A DNA stretch of 64,000 bases from Sabellastarte sp. h YS-2021 (GCA_964017235.1 OZ024936.1:48287028-48351027), one strand, 5' to 3'; counted from the stretch's first letter, positions 28,938 through 41,147 are shown. Notes: generated by a model not told the origin, from the letters alone. A program made the numbers and translations.

Positions 28938-29283
28938 ACAATAAGCGCCCTTTCAGGGACGCTTAATTACCGACAGTTATTTCTACTGGAAATCAAGATC
29001 AATATTTGTAAGCTCTCATTGACAGTAGCCCAGACCGTATTTTTTTTGGAAGGAATTTTGTAAAATTCCCTGTATGACCCAAAAATCGATTCAACTCGAT
29101 TAATCATCTCTGTACTTTTCCGATTAATCGATTTGGATTTTCAAGTCCGATTCCCACCACTAGGTAACACTTCAAACTTTTGTCTAGTATATTTTTGATT
29201 GACAGACAAAATAATAACATATTTTTTACCATTCCCTTCTTGAGGGAAATCAGAATGCTGAAGCAAGGATCCATATTTTTTGC
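28938..29283. other. Intron 1, unassigned
   Basis: Contains 'atcgattcaactcgattaat' and 'ccgattcccaccactag', which resemble one end of an old hAT element; no partner end or target duplication was found. Confidence 0.35.
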
Positions 29284-29291
29284 GAAATTAT

Positions 29292-29661
29292 TAGGGCAGG
29301 GTCGGTAGCAGATTTTTCATTCCGGTATCCCGCCAGTGCAAAACCGTACTGATTCCGGGATACCGAAAGAAGAAATTGCGTTCTAGCATATTCCCAATCG
29401 AATAAGTCCACCAACCATAAGTTAGTTTCGCAAAAAGAAAACATTGAAGTTCTGAAAGAAATCACTATAAAAGTGCTAAAATATGTGAAAATATTGGATA
29501 AAAGTCAATAATTTCTTCAGATTTGAGGTTAGTTTCTAATACTTTACTTTTTCTCACAATATTATATACTGACATTCGAAATACCGGCTGTAAAGTGTCA
29601 CCACGGTGTTGAAGTGAATTGCTCTCGATACCGAGATACCGGCGTTACCGACCCTGCCCTA
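29292..29661. mobile_element. hAT MITE, 370 bp family, copy 2
   Basis: The ends TAGGGCAGGGTCGGTA / TACCGACCCTGCCCTA are flanked by the perfect duplication GAAATTAT (29284-29291, 29662-29669). It is inverted relative to copy 1 at 6910-7279, with identical length. It ends 28 bp inside intron 1 from the exon 1 donor. Confidence 0.92.
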
Positions 29662-29689
29662 GAAATTATATATATTTTTTTCTTCTTAC

Positions 29690-29852
29690 CTACATTTCCT
29701 TCAGAAACAGCTACACACAACAAAGGTGTAGTGCGTCTGTAGTTATTTGACTGAATCTTTAAGCTCTCCAGATTTTTCAACAAACTCAGTACTTCAGCTG
29801 TTTTCTTCTCTTTCAATGCTTTCACAATCTGCTTTTCTCTTTGTCCTTCCAT
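29690..29852 (-). CDS. Ankyrin-repeat protein, exon 1 (start codon)
   Basis: ATG at 29852 opens MEGQREKQIVKALKEKKTAE, then VLSLLKNLESLKIQSNNYRR and TTPLLCVAVSEGNV. The exon ends in phase 1 at GTAG|GTAAGA, a near-consensus donor. There is no signal peptide. A short charged helical leader runs directly into the first ankyrin repeat, so the protein is probably cytosolic or nuclear. The coding part spans 29852 to at least 534; introns are 3.5, 18.1, 3.05 and 3.96 kb. Two-repeat-per-exon spacing and phases match across all junctions. The C-terminal domains, which would tell which ankyrin protein this is, lie outside the window. The promoter is not identified; transcription runs leftward. Confidence 0.85.
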
Positions 29853-30214
29853 TGTAATCCTTATTCTGAAAAATACAATACCAGGAGTGACTTAATTTTG
29901 CAAGGGCAAAGCGTATTTTGGTCTACATGCACAAGCTACAAAACCATCAGAGACACGAGTGGTGCACTAGAAGTTATGAAAGCCTGGCTACAAAAACAAA
30001 TTCTAAGACAGATACATCACATGCCTGGCCTAGATCTCTGTCACCCATCCAAGGACTAACCTAGCCCATTGCTGCTTAACTTCAGTGATAAAACAGGAAG
30101 AGTGAAGGTAATTAGTGGACTGGCTTTACGGGGTAGCTTATTTTCAAAACTGTCTCATATGAGGTCCATTTACAGAATATAAGTACAAGGTCGTGAAGCA
30201 AAATTTTAAAATGA

Positions 30215-30455
30215 GTTGTTGTGATAACTGTAATGTAGATGTATTTGTTGTTTTACATTGCGTTCAACAGCCAGGGTCATATTGCGATGGGTAGTTTACG
30301 GGTGGAGGAGCCAGTGCATACCAGTTGGTCAAGATTCTGCACTGTAAACCACCAACTTTCCAACATGAAGCACCCAGGCCGAGATTCGAACCAGCAACCT
30401 CAGCGGTTGAGGGCAAGCACTCTAATCACTACACCACCAAGCCCGCTTTGTGATA
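30215..30455 (-). mobile_element. tRNA-derived SINE, diverged copy
   Basis: On the minus strand GCTTGGTGGTGTAGTGATTA (A box) and GGTTCGAATCT (B box) form a tRNA-like head. The body shares 'gggtcatattgcgatgggta' with the copies at 40210 and 59484. It lies just upstream of the ankyrin gene's first exon. Confidence 0.75.
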
Positions 30456-31002
30456 AATGTGTGAACAGGCCTTAAACAATCAAATCTTAACTGTACAGAT
30501 ATCGCCAGGTGGGTGAACTGTCAAACATATTTTGATAAATAATTTTTAATTAGTGTTCACCAAAATACTTAAATTTAAAGCCAATGTAATTGGCTCACTT
30601 CTGATCAAGTTCTGGATCTGGCCAATAAATCGATAAATGATCAAAATATATTTGCTGTCTTCAACAATACTTTTATTGAATTAAATGTACAAATAAGTTG
30701 TACTGATCACTTACTCATTGTACATTAGTTAAACTTTAAACTAGCCATCCCAAACTTGTCTTTTAAAGTAAAAAGTTTTCATTCCGGGACAAAAATCTCA
30801 TTTAATTTAATGCTTGGCATATTTACAGGTGTTATCTAGAATAAACAAACCCAACTGACTGCTGAGACATTGAATATCACCTGACAGTGAAACCTCTATG
30901 AACATGTCTTTCCACATGCCACATGTATTCTACATAACATGTAATTTAATAAAGCTATTGTGTCATAAACCATAAAAAAAATAAGTGTTGTCACATACAA
31001 AA
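30456..31002. other. Upstream region of the ankyrin gene, unassigned
   Basis: AT-rich, non-coding; possible 5' flank of the gene but no promoter motif could be supported. Confidence 0.35.
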
Positions 31003-31030
31003 CTAGAAAAAGGTTTTTGCTAACAAAAAT
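31003..31030 (-). mobile_element. Helitron-type 3' end, third copy
   Basis: It repeats the terminus of 9796 almost exactly ('ctagaaaaaggtttttgcta'), with a hairpin, CTAG and a following T on the minus strand. The rest of the element was not delimited. Confidence 0.6.
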
Positions 31031-32500
31031 GAGCGGCCCGGATTTAGAGCTGTAGTAGTTGCAGAAAGAGACCGTAAGCAGAACGTAAGCTTTACTGTGT
31101 TTTGTATCTGATTGAAAAGTGGATGATTTAAAAACTGTAGCAGTTGCAGTATTAAACTGTAAGCAGAATGTGAGCTTTATTGTGTTTCGTAAAGAAGTAT
31201 ATTTTATGAATCATTTTTGCTATAGGTTGGCTGAAGAGAAACTGTGGCTGTAAATTTGGGATCGGAAATTTTTTCCAGGGGATATTTAGTCATAGATTTA
31301 TAATGATAAAGATATACTGTAGTAAACTATAATTGGCTATAGATAAGGCCATTCATATGTTGTATATCTTTAAAGCATTTCAATATTTTTATAAGATAAA
31401 TATGCTTAAGATAAACCTCATTTTGCAATCCTTTATTGTTTAATAGTAAAAAGAATACACAAAGTCATGTTGTCAGATGTTACTGTTAACATTTTTCATT
31501 CACACATGACTCTGTATGTGAATATCATGAATCACTGGGGATTTTAAATAAGGATTTTTCCATTCTCTGACAAGGCATTCTTTGAACAAAATATAAATTC
31601 ATAAGGACCCGCTTCCAAGAACCTAAAGATAAATGTCCTTGTTTAATTGTTTACCCCCAAAAAGATTTACTGTAAGCATATCCCTTAATGAAAAGAAATG
31701 AATGCATCTTGATATCCCTTATCAACCTTTTTCACTCAGTGTGGAGACACATTATGTAATACACAATAGTACTCACTGCTGGGCATAAATGAGTGAGTGG
31801 GACTTTCCATGAATCTTCCTCCAGATAGATATCACACAAAAGCAAATACAGAGTTGGATGACAGAGAAGAAAGAGACCAGTCATTCACTTTTAATTAGCT
31901 GGAGATACATAAAATACTGTACAAGAAAAACTGTTTTGAGAAAGTGTTTTTCCTAGTCATCTTATCTTCTGAAAGAAATCAAGTCTATACATTTGACCAA
32001 TTTACATAGTCTCTTTGAATAAGTAGCCAGATCAACAACTCCTGGTGCAAAGCAAAAGCTGAATTAATTGAAGCTTTTTTCCCCCGAAAAGGAAAAGGCA
32101 TATCCACACAATTCCACAAGAATGGCATCAGAAGAATGTGGGATTTTTTTAATGTGCCTAAAATTGGGAATTTATATTATATGAACACTGATCAGCTGCA
32201 GTATGTTAATAACCACATCAGTGCATGCTATATACATCTTTTTTTTCTTTGAATATGCCATAACTTCATAAACACTAGGAGGTAGCTTTGCCAGATTACA
32301 GAAATTTTGTTTGAAGTAAACATGTGCCAGGTGTGGTTTTAAAAAGTCTTAAAATAAATGAGGTAAGAGCAAAAACTATATACTTATTATGTTAAGATGG
32401 CTAAAGTCTGTTAAATACAAGAATTTTAAGTAAAAAGGTCATAACAATTTTCCTTAAGCTTAATCAATGTGTTAAGTTAAAGTGATGTTATTGAAGCGTA
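31031..32500. other. Intergenic, unassigned
   Basis: No gene or repeat recognised. The first 200 bp share 'gcagaatgtaagcttta'-type phrases with 9880-9910 and so may belong to the Helitron copy. Confidence 0.35.
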
Positions 32501-32509
32501 AGTCAGGTG

Positions 32510-33420
32510 GCGGCTGAAAAGTCTAATTTTTACTTCAAGATGGCCATGGCTGTACTTATATTGGAACTCCAAAGTGGAAAAAAATAAGAATGTCCCTGTT
32601 TTCATCTTTAATAAGTGTGCAAAATTTGACTGAGGTCAGCTGAACAATACGATAGCTGGAGGTTAAAAACTCCATAATTTCACTGCAAGGTGGTCACAAC
32701 TTCATTCATATTGGGACTTTAAGGTGACCATAAAAAGAATGTGCCTTTTGTCATCTTTTATAAGTGCATAATGTCTAGCTGAGGTCATTTTAACAATACG
32801 ATAGCTGGAGGCTGAAAACTTCTTTTTTTCACTGTAAGGTGACCATAACTTCATCTATATTGGGACTTTAACGTGACCATAAAATTAGAATGTCCCTTCT
32901 GGCAACCTTTATAAATGTGCCAGGTTTTATTTTAAAAATTTAAACATTAACTAAGCTTAGGACTGAAAAACCTAACATTTTTAGTTTAAGATGACCATAA
33001 CATCATTAATATTTAAATCATAAGATAGTAAGAGTCTTCTTTTGATCAACCTCAACATCAATATACATTAGAGTCTTTAAAAATGGAAAAATAAAGGGGC
33101 CAGACGGTTTTATTTCAATGTTATCACTTTAGGGGGGGCCATAGCTCCAAATGCATTAACAGTTTAAGGTCACCATAAAGTCAGGATAACCCTTTGGTAA
33201 AGCTTAATATAAATTCTAAGTTTGATTGAAAAAAAGGAAAAAACTAAGTGAACTGGAGGGTTAAATCCCCCTTTTTTACATTAAGGTGACCTTAACATTG
33301 CAGATACAGGGCCAAAACTTTGGCATGTGAAAGATTATCAAAAAGTAGCTCAATAAGTTATTCCAACAAAACGCTGAAATCCTGACAGTTTTTGAGATAC
33401 AGACTAAGTACCCATTTTAA
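32510..33420. repeat. Old repeat (base layer), uninterrupted copy
   Basis: It contains ~130-150 bp diverged units with 'aggtgaccataacttcatct' and 'ttgggactttaaggtgacca'. It serves as the unbroken reference for the split copy at 10741-25980. Confidence 0.75.
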
Positions 33421-33829
33421 AAAAAAATTATGAAAATGAAATGCCTCCCATTCAGGCATCTATGGTCCGATTGATGAGAAAATCCTTTCTGACCTGCGGA
33501 TTTAGGTCTAGAATGTACCCAATAAATTATAACACAGGTGTGCGTTTTTTTTCCGAAACATGATGATGGAGTGTTGTTGAAAAATACTTAAGGTTACCTT
33601 AAATAAAGGTTAAGATCTCCACAAAGTATCAAAAAAATTTTTCCCGCCAATATAATTTTAAAGAAAGATAAGAAGGAAAGGAAAGTTTGAAAGCCCAAGA
33701 AGTTATTCAAAGGAAACCATAATCCGGTGGTGGTGGTGATCAGTTGAACTTACATGAAAACAAGACCACTGCCGCAGTATTTATCTCCCGCCGCGCATTA
33801 CAGGGGAAGAAATATCTTTTCCGAGATAT

Positions 33830-34740
33830 TCACACCTTTTCATTTTCCGCAAAAATCCAAGATGGCCGCCAAAAGTGGTGAAAATCCAAATTTTACTCCT
33901 TTGCACAGGACACCCTTGTACTACCCTGTGGGTCAAAAATTCGCTCGAAATCGCTCTATCTCTTACGGTTTTCGAGATATTCACACTTTTTTCATTTTCC
34001 ACAAAAATCCAAGATGGCCACCAAAAGAGGCGAAAATCGAAATGTTACCCCTTTTCACCGGACACTCTTGTGCTACCCTGTGGGTCAAAAATTCACTCAA
34101 AATCGCTCTATCTCTTACGGTTTTCAAGATATTCACACATTTTCATTTTCCGCAAAAATCCAAGATGGCCGCCAAAAGTGGCAAAAATTGAAACTTTTCG
34201 TCTTTGCACAGGACTGTTGTACTACCTTGCGGGTCAAAACTTTGCTCGAAATCGCTCCATCTCACAGTTTGCAACATATTCACACTTATTCATTTGCTGC
34301 AAAACAGCCAAGATGGCCGCCAAAAGTGGTGAAAATTAAAATTTTTCCCCTTTCCACAGGACACTCTTGTACTACCCTGTGGGTCAAAAATTCGCTTGAA
34401 ATCGCTCTATCTGTTACGGTTTTTGAGATATTCACACTTTTTCATTTTCCATAAAAATCTAAGATGGTCACCAAAAATCGAAATTTTACCCCTTTGCATA
34501 GGACACTCTTCTACAACTGTGTGGGTAAAAAATTCGCTCGAAATCGCTCTATCTCTTACGGCTTTGGAGACATTCACACTTTTTCATTTTTCGTAAAAAA
34601 CTAAGATGGCCATCAAAAGTGGCGAAAATTGAAATTTTACCCCTTTGCACAGGATACTATTGTACTACCCTGGGGGTCAAAAGTTCGCTCAAAATTGCTC
34701 TATCTCTTACGGTTTGCGAGATAATGTGATTTTTCACATT
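33830..34740. repeat. ~150 bp satellite array C, six units
   Basis: 'aaatccaagatggccgccaa', 'tgtactaccctgtgggtcaa' and 'gaaatcgctctatctcttac' recur at about 150 bp. Long overlapping open frames here (33754-34454) arise because the unit is close to a multiple of three; they are not genes. Confidence 0.9.
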
Positions 34741-36240
34741 TTCACTACAAGTAGCAATAAAGTAGCCTTAGCTACGGGTCTGAAACTTCACCAAGTGAAA
34801 GCTCTCCCATAAGTAGGTGAATGAGTTATTTCATAAAAATTGGCTATCTGCAATACTTTTAGAGATAAGTCGCATTTACTAATTTTGAGTAGGTGAGTAA
34901 TTAGCTATGGGTCTGAAACTTCACCATGTGAAAGCTCTTCCAAAAGTAGATGAATGAGTTATTTGATAAAAATTGGCTATCTGCAATACTTTTAGAGATA
35001 ATTTGCATTTACTCATTTCGAGTAGGGGAGTAATTAGCTATGGGTCTGAAACTTCACCATGTGAAAGCTCTTCCAAAAGTAGGTGAATGAGTTATTTGAG
35101 AAAAATTGGCTATCTGCAATACTTTTAGAGATAATTCGCATTTATTCATTTTGAGTAGGTGAGTAATTAGCTATGGGTCTGAAACTTCACCATGTGAAAA
35201 CTCTTCCAAAAGTAGATGAATGAGTTATTTGATAAAAATTGGCTATCTGCAATACTTTTAGAGATAATTCACATTTACTCATTTTGAGTAGGTGAGTAAT
35301 TAGCTATGGGTCTGAAACTTCACCATGTGAAAGCTCTTCCAAAAGTAGGTGAATGAGTTATTTGAGAAAAATTGAGTATCCGCAATACTTTTAGAGATAA
35401 TTCGCATTTACTCATTTTGAGTAAGTGAGTAATTAGCTATGCGTCTGAAACTTCACCAAGTGAAAGCTCTCCCAAAAGTAGGTGAATGAGTTATTTGAGA
35501 AATATTGGCTATCTGCAATACTTTTAGAGATAATTCCCATTTACTCATTTTGAGTAGGTGAGTAATTAGCTATGGGTGTGAAACTTCACCATGTGAAAAC
35601 TCTCCCAAAAGTATATGAATGAGTTATTTGATAAAAATTGGCTATCTGCAATACTTTTAGAGATAATTCGCATTTACTCATTTTGAGTAAGTGAGTAATT
35701 AGCTATGGGTCTGAAACTTCACCAAGTGAAAGCTCTCCCAAAAGTAGGTGAATGAGTTATTTGAGAAATATTAGCTATCTGCAATACTTTTAGAGATAAT
35801 TCCCATTTACTCATTTTGAGTAGGTGAGTAATTAGCTATGGGTGTGAAACTTCACCATGTGAAAACTCTTCCAAAAGTAGATGAATGAGTTATTTGATAA
35901 AAATTGGCTATCTGCAATACTTTTAGAGATAATTAGCATTTACTCATTTTGAGTATGTGAGTAATTAGCTACGGGTCTGAAACTTCACCAAGTGAAAGCT
36001 CTCCCAAAAGTAGGTGAATGAGTTATTTGAGAAATATTGGCTATCTGCAATACTTTTAGAGATAATTCCCATTTACTCATTTTGAGTAGGTGAGTAATTA
36101 GCTATGGGTGTGAAACTTCACCATGTGAAAGCTCATGAGTTATTTGATAAAGTTTGGGTATGCGCAATACTTTTAGAGATAATTAGCATTAACTCATTTT
36201 GAGTAGGTGAGTAATTAGCTACGGGTCTGAAACTTATTAG
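34741..36240. repeat. ~133 bp satellite array D, about eleven units
   Basis: Units share 'gagtaattagctatgggtct', 'aaacttcaccatgtgaaagc' and 'atctgcaatacttttagaga'. The order of these phrases matches array B, so the two are distant relatives. Confidence 0.9.
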
Positions 36241-36249
36241 GGGGGGTCT

Positions 36250-38500
36250 GAAACGGGTCTGAAAAAGTATATTAGGTAAAAGTGCTATTACTCACTCAAA
36301 AGTAGGCCAAAATTCACCAAACCTTTTTCCCCTTAGCATAGGATACTCTTGTATTACCCTGTGGGTCAAAAATTCGATCGAAATTGCTGTATCTGTTACA
36401 GTTAGCGAGATATTTGTGATGTTTCACATTTTCACTAAAAGTAGCAATAAAGTAGCCATTACTCACTTGTACATTGAGCAACAGTTGTGAAACTTAAATA
36501 TGTTACAGTTCACAAAAAAGTATATGAACAACATATTTGAGAGAAATTGTGTAGCTGCAATACTTTTGAAGATATAAGCCATTTACTCATTGACAGTTAT
36601 AAGTCATATAAGTATATTAGGTAAAAGTGCTATTACTCACTCAAAAGTAGGCCAAAGTTCACCAAACCTTTTTCCCCTTAGCAGAGAATACTCTTGTACT
36701 ACCCTGTGGGTCAAAAATTCGATCGAAATTGCTGTATCTGTTACAGTTTGCGAGATATTTGTGATGTTTCACATTTTCACTAAAAGTAGCAATAAAGTAG
36801 CCATTATTCACTTGTACATTGAGCAACAGTTGTGAAACTTAAATATGTTACAGTTCACCAAAAAGTACATGAACAACATATTTGAGAGAAATTGTGTAGC
36901 TGCAATACTTTTGAAGATATAAGCCATTTACTCATTATGGTTATCATTAAAAATTGACAAAGTAGCTATTACTCACTTAGCTATGGAGATACACTTCCAA
37001 ACTACTGACCATGTTATAGCTGTGGAGAAAGTAGCTGAACAACATATTGGAACAAAATTGTGTAGCTGCAATACTTTTGAAGATATAAGCCATTTACTCA
37101 TTGACAGTTATAAGTCATATAAGTATATTAGGTAAAAGTGCTATTACTCACTCAAAAGTAGGCCAAAGTTCACCAAACCTTTTTCCCCTTAGCATAGGAT
37201 ACTCTTGTACTACCGTGTGGGTCAAAAATTCGATCGAAATTGCTCTGTTACAGTTAGCGAGATATTTGTGATGTTTCACATTTTCACTAAAACTAGCAAT
37301 AAAGTAGCCATTACTCACTTGTACATTGAGCATCAGTTGTGAAACTTAAATATGTTAACAGTTCACAAAAAAGTACATGAACAACATATTTGAGAGAAAT
37401 TGTGTAGCTGCAATACTTTTGAAGATATAAGCCATTTACTCATTATGGTTATCATTAAAAATTGACAAAGTAGCTATTACTCACTTAGCTATGGAGATAC
37501 ACTTCCAAACTACTGACCATGTTGTAGCTGTGGAGAAAGTAGCTGAACAACATATTGGAACAAAATTGTGTAGCTGCAATACTTTTGAAGATATAAGCCA
37601 TTTACTCATTGAAAGTTATAAGTCATATAATTACATTAGGTGAAAGTGCTATTACTCACTCAAAAGTAGACCAAAGTTCACCAAACCTTTTTCCACTTAG
37701 CATAGGATACTCTTGTACTACCCTGTGGGTCAAAAATTCGTTCAAAATTGCTGTATCTCTTACGGTTTGCGAGATATTTGTGATTTTTCACATTTTCACT
37801 AGAAGTAGCAATAAAGTAGCCATTACTCACCTGTACATCGAGCAACAGTTGTGAAACTTAAATATGTTACAGTTCACAAAAAAAGTACATGAACAACATA
37901 TTTGAGAGAAATTGTGTAGCTGCAATACTTTTGAAGATATAAGCCATTTACTCATTATGGTTATCATTAAAAATTGAAAAAGTAGCTATTACTCATTTAG
38001 CTATGGAGATACACTTCCAAACTACTGACCATGTTGTAGCTGTGGAGAAAGTAGCTGAACAACATATTGGAACAAAATTGTGTAGCTGCAATACTTTTGA
38101 AGATATAAGCCATTTACCCATTATAGTTATCATTAAAAATTGACAAAGTAGCTATTATTCACTTAGCTATGGAGATACACTTGCAAACTATTGACCGTGT
38201 TGTAGCTGTGGAGAAAGTAGCTGAACAACATATTGGAACAAAACTGTGTAGCTGCAATACTTTTGAAGATATAAGCCATTTACTCATTATGGTTATCATT
38301 AAAAATTGACAAAGTAGCTATTACTCACTTAGCTATGGAGATACACTTCCAAACTACTGACCATGTTGTAGCTGTGGAGAAAGTAGCTGAACAACATATT
38401 GGAACAAAATACTCTAAATGCAATAGTTTGAGAGTTATAAGCCATATAATTATATTAGCTAAAATAGCTATTACTCACTCAAGAGTAGGCCAAAGATCAC
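36250..38500. repeat. Array E with ~510 bp higher-order units
   Basis: 'aagtcatataagtatattag' and its neighbours recur near 36600, 37110 and 37620. Each higher-order unit combines C-like, D-like and further monomers ('gtagctgcaatacttttgaa'). Confidence 0.85.
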
Positions 38501-38666
38501 CAAACCTAAAAAATATTGAAGAACATAAAAATTCACTAGGACTTGTAATTTACCAAAAATGTGTAACTGTAGTAGTTTCAGAGAAAACTGCGTGACCCAC
38601 GCACGCACGTACGCACACACATGGTGCAAATTATAATCTCCCTCCGGCAAGCCAGGCGGGAGATAA

Positions 38667-39456
38667 CAAATAAGCCACTTATTTAGTGCAAAGGATAGTT
38701 CCCAGTAAAAGATATAACAAAGAAAATATCAAGTTCCAGTCTTTAGAGTAATAAAAATAAAATAGCCCCTGCCCACAATATTCCAATAAAATTATTTATT
38801 TCCTGTCATAAAAACCAGAATAAGGCTGTTAAAAGATAAAGAAAATATACCAACTTAATCAATATTTTTGAATCTGTTGTATCCACAGAAATAAAAATGT
38901 TTTTAAATCATTTATGGTGGCTAAAAATCGGGAGATATTCTAAAGATATTTGACACTGTCATTTCAATATGTTCAGATAATATTGATTAAATTTGTAATA
39001 TTTCCTTTATTTCTTGACAGTCTTTTTATAGGTGCTTACTTCAGGTTATTTTGGCAGGAAATCTATGATTTTATTGGAATGTATATGAGCAAGGGCTCTT
39101 ATTGCTATAAAGACTGGTACTCAATTTTTATCATTATTGTATCTAGTATTGGGAACCATCATTTGCGCTGAAGTTATATCAGTGTTTTATATAAATATTG
39201 GATATGACGCCAATGAATTTATTTTTATGATTGTGATAAAAATAGCATCATTAAATTATATATTTGGTAGAATACATGTGTAAAGGCATTAGGTGTCATT
39301 CTGTAAGCTTTATTTTAAGTAATATTGTTGTAGTTTTTTTAAATACACATCATAAGCTACTTAGTGGCTTTCCACCAGTAAACGCCAATGCTATGATTAA
39401 TATTTTGCATTTAGATTATATTAAAAGCATTATGTCACATTTTTCTGCAATCACAT
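38667..39456. other. Intergenic, unassigned
   Basis: AT-rich. Short open frames at 38950 and 39264 have no recognisable protein. Confidence 0.35.
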
Positions 39457-40577
39457 TATCAAATGATATGCACTACAATTAATTATTTTAGTATATTGTG
39501 TTGCATTTGTTTCAAAGTTTTATATTTTAATAAATTGACTCTATTATCAGCCATTTTGTAGACTTATAGAAGCATTTGTCCTTGACTTCTAACAAAGATA
39601 TATAAGGCGGCCGTTCACTGGTAGGCAGGCGTTTACTGGTAGAAAGCCAATAGTACATTGAAGTTATATAGGAACACCATATATCATTTGAAAATCTGGC
39701 AGTAGAAGAATAACATATAAAGCTATTAATATAATTTAAATTCAATATATTAGCTTCAGCATGGGAATTGACTGGTAGAATGCCACTACAACATACATTA
39801 CAGCAATTTGTGGACAATAACGTAAGAATTTATGGAAGTGGCACCTACGAAGGCATAGGCTATTCAGAGTGATGACAGTAATAATGTAACAAAGGCGAAG
39901 ACTATATATCATACTTTGTAGTAATACATTAACCAAAAGATATGTGAAATATCGAGTGAAGAAAAGCAAGGAAGGAAAGTGTTATCAAATGATATGCACT
40001 ACAATTAATTATTTTAGTGTATTGTGTTGCATTTGTTTCAAAGTTTTATATTTTAATATAATTGTCTATTATCGGCCATTTTATGGCAAACCGGAAATAC
40101 CAATGAACGCTCATTTTGTAGATTTATAGAAACATTTGTCCTTGACCTCTAACAAAGATATATAAGGCGGGCGTTCACTGGTAGGTGGGTGTTTACTGGT
40201 AGAAAGCCACTATCTTTTTTTTATTATTTTATTTATTTGGGTTTTTACATCGCTTTCAACACTTTACAGGTCATATTACGACGGGTAGTTGGGAGGGCAA
40301 AGGAAACCAGTACATACAGTTTATCAGGGTTCTGTACTGTAAACTGCCGACCAACGACAAGCAACTACCAGCTTTCCCACTTGAGGCCGTGCCGGGAACA
40401 GAACCCCGGCTTCAGAGGTGGGAGGTGAGAGTGTTAGAAAGCCAATAGTACACTGAAGTTATATAGGAACACCATGTATCATTTGAAAATCTGGCTATAG
40501 AAGAATAACACATAAAGTTTTTAATACAATTTAAATTCAATATATTAGCTTCAGCATGGGCATTGACTGGTAGAATT
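39457..40577. repeat. 526 bp tandem duplication, second copy broken by insertions
   Basis: 'tatcaaatgatatgcactac' starts copies at 39457 and 39983; both run through 'aaggcgg.cgttcactggtag' and 'aatctggc..tagaagaataa'. Copy 2 holds a SINE (40210-40434) and, after 40577, a block of elements; it resumes at about 42727 ('gcaatttgtgggcgataacg'). Confidence 0.85.
40210..40434 (-). mobile_element. tRNA-derived SINE, head-truncated
   Basis: It is flanked by the target duplication TAGAAAGCCA (40200-40209, 40435-40444). The body matches 59484-59718 ('tactgtaaactgccgaccaa'), but the A-box end of the tRNA head is missing. The tail is 'tttattattttatttattt'. Confidence 0.85.
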
Positions 40578-40581
40578 TTGC

Positions 40582-41146
40582 ATTCTAACATGACACGGCT
40601 GTGTCCGTGATTCTGATTGGCTAAAACACGAAAAATTGCTCTGTAAAACCCCGCATAAACTCATGAGTTCTATTTTATTGCTCACAATGCTGCTCCGCCA
40701 AAAAGAAAACTTGAAGTAACAGCTTGGATTTTCTTAATCGAATAGACAAATAATAGTAAACACGATATTCAGGAATTCTTATATTTGAACATAGCATATA
40801 CTGACATGAATCTGCTAAAGTTTAAGGACGTTTAACAAAGAAAAGGGCTATCTTATTTGGTGGCTCTTCCAATAATTCAATTGCACCCTTCGATAAAAAA
40901 ATCTTTATAAAATATTTGTATATTTTTCTTTAAAACAGCTTCAAAACTAATTTTTACAAGATCTTCCAAAATGTGCTGAAGTTTAATGACCTTTAACAAA
41001 GAAAAGGGTTATCTTAATTTGTGGCTCTTCCAATAATTCAACGGTACCCTCGATAAAAAAATGTTTATAGAATATTCATATATATTTTCTATAAAATAGC
41101 TTCAAAACTATTTTTTATAAGATCTTCTAAAACGTCATGTTAGAAT
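40582..41146. mobile_element. Element with inverted ends ATTCTAACATGAC
   Basis: ATTCTAACATGAC (40582-40594) and GTCATGTTAGAAT (41134-41146) are perfect inverted ends. Inside is a ~165 bp direct duplication ('aacaaagaaaagggctatct'). A relative of one end is at 45860. The class is unknown. Confidence 0.6.
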
Positions 41147-41147
41147 A

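Larger units (their letters stand above)
33781..38666. mobile_element. Satellite-bearing element with inverted ends (4.9 kb)
   Basis: TTATCTCCCGCC (33781-33792) and GGCGGGAGATAA (38655-38666) are perfect 12 bp inverted repeats enclosing three adjoining satellite arrays. No target duplication and no protein are seen. The body plan parallels the Helitron-like elements at 10891 and 15791, but the terminus differs, so its class is uncertain. Confidence 0.55.

Noticed and set aside
29030-29160. Possible hAT end (ctagtggtgggaatcgg on minus)
   Set aside because: No matching second end or 8 bp duplication could be found in the surrounding sequence.
33754-34596. Overlapping long open frames in two phases on the plus strand (up to 154 codons)
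   Set aside because: They fall in satellite array C and repeat the same peptide every ~50 codons; the unit length is near a multiple of three, so open frames arise without selection.
12126-38500. Regularly spaced repeats suggesting a CRISPR array
   Set aside because: Whole units of 133-158 bp repeat without unique spacers, in animal DNA; these are satellites.
39264-39969. Small open frames on both strands around the 526 bp duplication
   Set aside because: They recur with the duplication and have AT-driven composition without motifs.
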